From Straminergon stramineum (taxonomy: Eukaryota > Streptophyta > Bryopsida > Hypnales > Calliergonaceae): DNA of 64,000 nt. A program made the position numbers and the translations under genes. The stretch is from NCBI GenBank assembly GCA_963920665.1, contig OY987266.1, positions 25,656,248 through 25,720,247 on the forward strand, read 5' to 3'. Under the pieces are notes generated by a model. The model was not told where the DNA came from and did no database searches. It saw only the letters and a list, made by a program, of their open reading frames with translations. Numbering within the stretch: position 1 is the stretch's first letter; every line of letters starts with the position of its first letter. Shown piece after piece: positions 57,501 through 64,000 of this stretch.

Positions 57501-60500
57501 CAGCTTCAGACAACACTTTCCAACATTGTGGAGGAAAAGGAGACTCTCATTAAGGTATCCATGTTTTTCTAACCATGCTTGACGTGTCTATTTATTCAAT
57601 AGCTTCAAATGTTGCAACGTCACAGGACTGACGAACATGGCATGTACGTTTTTGTGGAAAGATGAAATGTTTTGATAATGAATTGTTGTTCAACTGTAGA
57701 TCATACTATTCACCGTCTTTGTCCTCATTCCTCTTATTAGTGGTAGATTCAAAAATTCGCTACGTGGTAATTATTATCTCTAGTGATTAATACTTGACTA
57801 TAATGGTCGTATCAGGACTACATGCTGCTCATGGGGCTTCGTGAGTCCATTTACTGGTTGTCTTGGATCATTGCATACGCAATGATGGCTGCAATTACAG
57901 TATTTGTGCTGGTAAGGCGATTACCTCTTTTTTAATCCATCATGACCAGCGTGCTCTTGCTAGCTGCACAGTTCATTCTGTCGGTAGTCACAACCTGGAA
58001 ACTGTGAACATTGCTCACGTCAGGTTATTTGAATCTTTTTGCAGGTTCTTACAGCAAAGATCTCAACGTTGTTTGAGTTCTCAAGTGCCGGAGCGATATT
58101 TTTTCTCATATATGCGTACTCTTTGTCGCTAACCACCATGGCATTCGCACTCAGCACAGTCTTTTCAAAGGTTGGTGGATATTGATGTTTATTATAGTGG
58201 ATTGATCAAGATTTCTTAAATTGTCATTAGGCTCAACTATCCTCACATGGTTGATGAAGTTGAAGCTGAGAATTAACCTTTCATAATTACATTGCACAGG
58301 CCCAGACTGCAGGTGCTGTCTCTGGATTGCTGATGTTATTTAGTAGTTTGGCTGTCATCCCAATTGAACTGCTGCACCCGCCTGCTCCTGTCTGTGCATT
58401 TTTGGCGCTGTTCTCGCCCGCCGGGTTTGCAGTGGCTATCAACGTTGTTGTTCGAGCAGAGGGAAGGGGCCGGGGAATACATATTCTTGGCTCTCGTGGT
58501 CAAAGAAACTTCTGGTCCAGGGTTGCTCCATTTGCCTTCCTCAGATATACCAAGTTCAATATGCCTTTCTTAAAAGACCGAGATCTCAAACTATCTGTCC
58601 ATATTTTCTGATAGTTCTGCTAGTTGGATATCGTTTAATCTCTAGTGAATCCCTATGGCTTTGTTCAGTAAATCTTTTATTCTCAGGACCTGTCAATATG
58701 TGAGGCAATATGTACAGTACAGTTCAGTTTATGTAGCATGTCTTGTCAAGGCTTTTGAAATCTGTCAGAACTGAAGTATAGGCTATTTGTGCAGCGTCAG
58801 AATTATGTATGGATGTGTTACGTTCTATAGATTTCAAACTTCAGCAGTCTCCCTCTGCTGCTTATATTGTTTGCTAAACGGAGATTCCTTATTATGGCCA
58901 TCAAACTAATTTCTGGCAAGATTATTGAAAGCTAGCAACGGACCTGATGCACCTAATAGTGCTAATCTTTAATGACATTTATGCTGCCTGGTTTGTACAG
59001 TCAGCAGGTTTGGACTTCACGGACCATTCGAATCCTTTAAGCCCTGGTGAACTCGTTATCATCTTCCTTTTTGATGCGTTTCTTTACGCCATTGTAGCAT
59101 GGTTGTTACTAAATCCCTTCTTGAATTACAATTTTGTGATCCTACATGCAGTATGTATCACGGATGTTATTCAATGGTTGTTAGCAATCCTGCTTTTGGA
59201 AGCCTTCAAGTATCGCTGTGTTGTTTGTTGTAATTACTCTCGAGTATCATATTTATTTCTGGGGCCTTCCAGGTTTTGTTGAATTCACAGCACGCAGGTG
59301 ATAGCTGACTGGCTGTAACTGCAGGGACAGTTCATTGATGAGAGTATTGTATGATGTTGTTGATGTTATTGATGTTTAGGTATCTGGATAACACATGGCC
59401 ACATCCAGAGAGAGGCTCGAAACGACCTTGGGGATTCTGTTTTACGTCAAAATATTGGTTCCCGTCCAGAGCATCTAAGGAGTACATCCTTGCGCAAAAC
59501 AATGAAGTTAGTACACCCAAACATATGCCTCTCAAGACTTTCAATATGCACTCTAGCATTTTAGCATTTCCTCTTGTATAAGAACCGATATGTTGCATTT
59601 CAACTGAACCCTTTCTGCATGTGGTGTATCGGAACATATCAATCAATGTCGGTTGCCATATTTGTTCTTCAAGTTCTGTGTGATGAAATCTTCAAATTTT
59701 GAAGCATCACTGGCACACCGGCCTCTTGAATGTATGGGCAAGTTTTATCGATCATTTCTTGGGGTGATGTGCATCTGCTGTAACCATTTAGGTTGTTTGA
59801 GTTTTCTGCGACAGTCTTAGAAAGAGTCACAGTCTTGACATGTTACCAGAGCTTTCATGTTCGTATGTCTTGTTCACTGTAGCTATTGTTCCTTTGAGGC
59901 AGGTGAAGCATGTTTCTCAGCAAGACTTGGATGACGCCAGCTTAGAAATGGGCTCAGTAACTGACACAGCATTAGAAGGTACATTGATGACTTTATCAAA
60001 AGGGAAAACTCGCTTGTTCATGAATGTGCAATATTTTTGGTTCATTCATAGAGCTTTCCTTTTTTCGGGCCCTGGACTCAAAATGCTCCCAGACCCTCTG
60101 CTTTACCTAGCTCTTCCAAATCTGCATTTTTGCAGTCGATTTCACTGAAACCTCAGAAGAGAGCAACCCAGACATAGAACCAGTTAATGTTGATCTTCAA
60201 AGCAGAGCAGGCATTGTGATGAAGGAATTGAGGCAAGTGAATCGAAGAAGAAAGGGTTGGTGGCACTGGGCATCTGGAATGGGCCGCAGCTCTCAGAGAA
60301 ATCTAAATCCAGTAACAGATTACGAGGTCATCAAAGGTCTTAACATAACCCTCTACGAGGGACAATGCTTTGCAATAGTTGTAAGTTTACCCGCATACCC
60401 TGATCCACATGATACTTCCCTCGTCGACATGCTACTTGCCCCAGTGCAAGTTCTAAGCTGCAATGTGCGTGGAAATCTGGAATTTTTATGCATCACCCTA

Positions 60501-63500
60501 GGTTTGGAGATCACTCGAATTTAGACAGGCTCTCCAGATAACCCATGGAATTTATGAAGATTGACCGTGGTAGCTGCTCAAGATCTGGGTGGAATCAGTC
60601 TCCAAAATTGCCAGTAATTTCTGAGATGATTTTGGTCGTTTCATGGACTGCAGGGTCACAGTGGATCGGGAAAATCAGCAGTGGTAAACATGCTTTCGGG
60701 TCTCTCTCGTGCGACATCAGGCGAAGCCTACATTTATGGCCTCCCTGTCACAGATGCTGGTAATCTCGCTAAGAAACCCGCTCATATTATATCCTTCTAT
60801 GTTTCCATTGACAGTTCACCGATCTCAGTTTTCCAGTTCTAGTCTTTGCCTGGTCACCTAGTTTAGGTATTCACATTGGCTTGCACATCTAGCCTTCTAT
60901 TGAATCCTAACCCAATGTCACAGGCGCGGAACATGTGGTGTCTGGAGGTTCCATATAACCAGTCTTTCGAATTCTTGCAGAATCTATTTGCATATTCTCA
61001 CCTGGTTGGCTACTTGTGTATGACTCCATCGATTTGAGTTCTATGGTCTTACAGTTGTCTTGAATGGGATTTGCTCATTTTCTGTTGCAGATATAAATAA
61101 TGAGAGTTTTATCGTAATCTTGTAGGGGAGGAGTTGCATTCACTGATTGGAGTTTGCCCACAACAGAATGTTGCAGTGCGTGCATTGACTATTCGCGAAC
61201 AGGTCAGCAGGTCTTTTCTATGTTTGAATGTTTAGATTCCGAGAGAAGAATGAAGTCTTCTGATTGCAGATGAACCTTTATCTCAATTTTTTCGCTAAAT
61301 TGGCGGCGTTCATAATTACAACTATGTAGTTAGGCTTATTAGTTTGAGAATCAAGCATGCTATTTGCATAATGGTGATGCTTGCTCCCGGCTACCTTGCC
61401 TTTGGAGTTTATTATCCAGATCCGTATGGAACCCATTTAGGGCGCTTGTTCAAACCCGCCTGCAGGAAACGATTCTTTATTTTTCTTATGTTGGGATTCT
61501 TTTTCTTAAAGATCCAGCTTGTGAGAGTGTTGCTAGCTGTATCGAAGGAAACCATAAACAACTCGAATTTGCATGACTAATTGACATCTTTCTACGCCTG
61601 CAGCTTATATATTTTGCCACTATCAAAGGACAATGTGTGCATTTCGGCAAAGACGGACTTGAGAAACGGCAGCACTTAAATCAATCTGTAGAGCAGATGG
61701 CAGAGAACCTGATAGCGGACTTAGGGCTCTTAAATGAAGCTGATAAGGAAGCGAAGGCACTTTCTCAGCCCGCTAGACGAAAACTTAGCCTTGCGATTGC
61801 TCTTATTGGAGATCCACAGGTAATGTCAATTTTCATGACTGTTGGTTAAGATCAGCTAGCGTCTGTGATTTATTGGCGTACTTTTGCTTACAAAATATGT
61901 ATGTTCTAGGTTGTGATTATGGATCAGCCCACTAGAAACCTTGATCTGGTTTCAAGGAAGCAGTTCTGGGAAATGATGCACAAGCGCCAGAAGGGACGAG
62001 TGTTTTTATTTACAACTGACTCCATGGAGGAGGCTGATGTTGTTGCTGATCGCAAGGCTGTATTGTCACACGGTGTGCTCAAGTGCTGCGGAAGCTCGTT
62101 CTTCCTGCGGAACCGCTTTGGTGATCATCTGGTTCCTTCCGTTTATTGATTTCTACATTAATGATCGTTTGGTGAATGTAGACTTCGCTTCTGGCTGTGC
62201 AATGATATGTGTTGGAGCTGGAGTACACCAAACGTTTTGGTGCATTCTCATTTTGGTAATGCTTCTCATGCTTCTATGATTACAGGATTGAGCTACTTAC
62301 TGCATGTAACAAAAGGTGAAAGGTTCAATGCAACAGCTGTATGGGAGTTGATTACGAAACATGTACACACAGCTGTATTGTTACCGGCTCAAAGAGGCCA
62401 GGCACATGCCACTTTCAAGCTTCCTCTGGGGATTCCTGCACAAACAAGTGCTCTCCTTGTGGAATTAGCTGAGTGAGTTAGATTCTCGATTACTCTTGAA
62501 AGGGTTCTTTGCGACTTTCTTAATATTGCGGAGGGAATCTGGACGGCAAGTTTAAGGAAAGAAAACTGTGGTTGATCTTTTGACTGCACTCGTTTTGGTA
62601 TAGCCACTTGTTTCAGTCGATTGTTTGTCTGAACTACACGTTGTCTTCAAATTCAGAATTATAAGACCGAATTCTTAATCGAGTATCTATGTGTGTCCTC
62701 CTTAACGGTATGTGGATTATTATTGCATTAAAATGTATATTTACTTTACAAGGCTAATGAGTTTGCTTCAGAATCAGAAAAGTTCCTCAGGGCAGAGAAC
62801 ATTCCGTCAGTCTTTACGTTCGCACACCTATTAGACAGAACTTCTATATTGAGAAGCCAAAACTGTGAGGGTGCAGACGTGCAGTCGAGCTTGGACTGGA
62901 TGAAGGGGCACTAGAAGCCACCACGCTTGAAGAGGTTTTTATGCAATTTCAAGGTCAGTATGGTATAACTGTTTACAGGAAGCTCACCTTGCGTATTGTG
63001 GTAGTGCTGGATGATTGTGTTTAGCAATGATTAAATGTCCTGTTTTCCTTGCGAATCCGATTCTATTGGGTCATATGTTAAGTATTTGTAATGATCTATC
63101 TTATTTCCTGAGGGACTGATATGTCTCAACTTTTTTCCTGATTTTATTGTTTGCATGTGATTTGTTCTGTAGCATGTCATATCTGTCGCCTTGAGCGCAA
63201 CTGAACGGCGACGTTTTACCTCTCTCAATGCAGATGAAGATGAGAATGCTGCTGGAGTGGTGACTGTGCGAGATGTGCAAGAGTGGAGCAACTACCCAAC
63301 CTCCATGGATGAAGCTGATGATGAAGCACTTCTTATTGGAGGCGAGCGGTCAGCGGACGTAGATTCTTTAAAAAGACGTCAAACCTCCCTGTTGCCTCAG
63401 ATTTCAGCTATTTTACGAGCTCGTTTAACGTTTCCCAAGTACGTAACAGATGTCATATTTTCCTCAATAAGAACTTGGAAAAAACGATTTAATCTCCAGG

Positions 63501-64000
63501 GAAAGAAGGATTTACCAGATTGCCCCTTTGTACTTATCCTGGGAACACTCTACATACTCTCAATTTGCAATGTTAGTTTGGTGAAGTTGATCTAGTTTGC
63601 TTAACACCTGAAATCTCTTCTGGTACATCTTTTGAACATTCTGCAGCTCCTCTCCTATCCTCCTTTCTGATTTTGAAATCATCTCTTCTATATTTCCAGT
63701 TCTTGTTTCTCACGTGCATACTTCTTGTGGTGGTGGCACTGTGAAAGGGTTGCGAAAGGGTATAGTGTATAAATGGATATCAAGAGTTGTTTGTAATTGC
63801 GAAAGTGCGCGTGCATTCACCTCGTTGTTGGCTTCTCATGAATCAGAATATTGCACTTTCAGGATCTAATACTTGGACTTGTGCTGGTGTGAAAACAGGC
63901 GTAATTGGCAGCTGTATTGCTCTATATTTGTGATTCCTCTGGTATGTGTACAAGACCTGTGATAAAATTTGTTATGCAGTACATCAGAATGCGTTCTAAT
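54538..64000 (+). CDS. ABCA-type full-size ABC transporter, 5' part, about 23 exons, runs off the window
   Basis: Exons with GT-AG borders and matching phases: 54538-54639, 54919-54962, 55073-55277, 55464-55537, 56048-56132, 56449-56533, 56798-56893, 57343-57554, 57816-57911, 58045-58170, 58300-(end unclear), about 59001-59101, 59380-59506, 59903-59978, 60136-60380, 60654-60759, 61126-61202, 61604-61819, 61910-62120, 62286-62472, 62877-62953, about 63180-63438, 63500 onward. The product starts MGSPLLTQLLATVRRNFLIK, has a first membrane helix, a large extracellular loop, a first membrane domain (KDYMLLMGL onward), then nucleotide-binding domain 1 with Walker A GHSGSGKS and Q-loop CPQQN, the ABCA regulatory motif ATTLEEVF, and the start of the second half. 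Family members move lipids across membranes. NBD1 is abnormal: the signature reads LSQPA, Walker B ends in MDQPT, and the H-loop is TTDSMEEAD. The donor of the exon from 58300 and the acceptor near 63180 could not be fixed. Confidence 0.85.

Overview
The window is nuclear DNA of a land plant. It carries a plant U-box E3 ligase, a germin-like protein, a TFIID TAF5 subunit and a many-exon ABCA transporter whose introns have GT-AG borders. The AT-rich, gene-poor, transposon-dense background and the compact introns (about 60-500 bp) suggest a non-seed plant such as a bryophyte or lycophyte. That placement is inference; the sequence alone does not fix the species.

Layout. 1-16.7 kb is repeat territory: a microsatellite, a nested inverted-repeat element (5.0-6.2 kb), a 2.9-kb non-autonomous CACTA element (6.3-9.2 kb), TTAA-bounded elements, an LTR-like insertion (10.5-11.0 kb) and a textbook solo LTR with a perfect 5-bp target duplication (13.5-14.6 kb). 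At 16.7-18.0 kb lies an intronless U-box/ARM E3 ligase gene, followed by a broken tandem copy of its 3' end that is split by a CACTA-like MITE. 18.6-42.4 kb is again mostly repeats, with one unrecognised GC-rich reading frame (28.9-29.5 kb) that has a 79-bp TTAA mini-element between its TATA-like box and its ATG. At 42.9-44.9 kb is an intronless full-length TAF5 gene preceded by tandem copies of its own start region, two of which form short upstream reading frames. A germin-like protein gene is at 50.5-51.1 kb. From 54.5 kb to the right edge runs a full-size-type ABCA transporter gene, incomplete in this window.

The genes are independent single units; nothing suggests a cluster with a shared pathway. 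The main results are: (1) several families of non-coding elements bounded by TTAA followed by CCC, like piggyBac target sites, at least nine copies, one of them checked against a paralogous empty site that holds a single TTAA; (2) an ABCA transporter whose first nucleotide-binding domain keeps Walker A but has lost the signature glycines, the Walker B glutamate and the H-loop histidine; (3) the TAF5 5' region, where the start codon neighbourhood has been triplicated.

No tRNA, rRNA or CRISPR array was seen.
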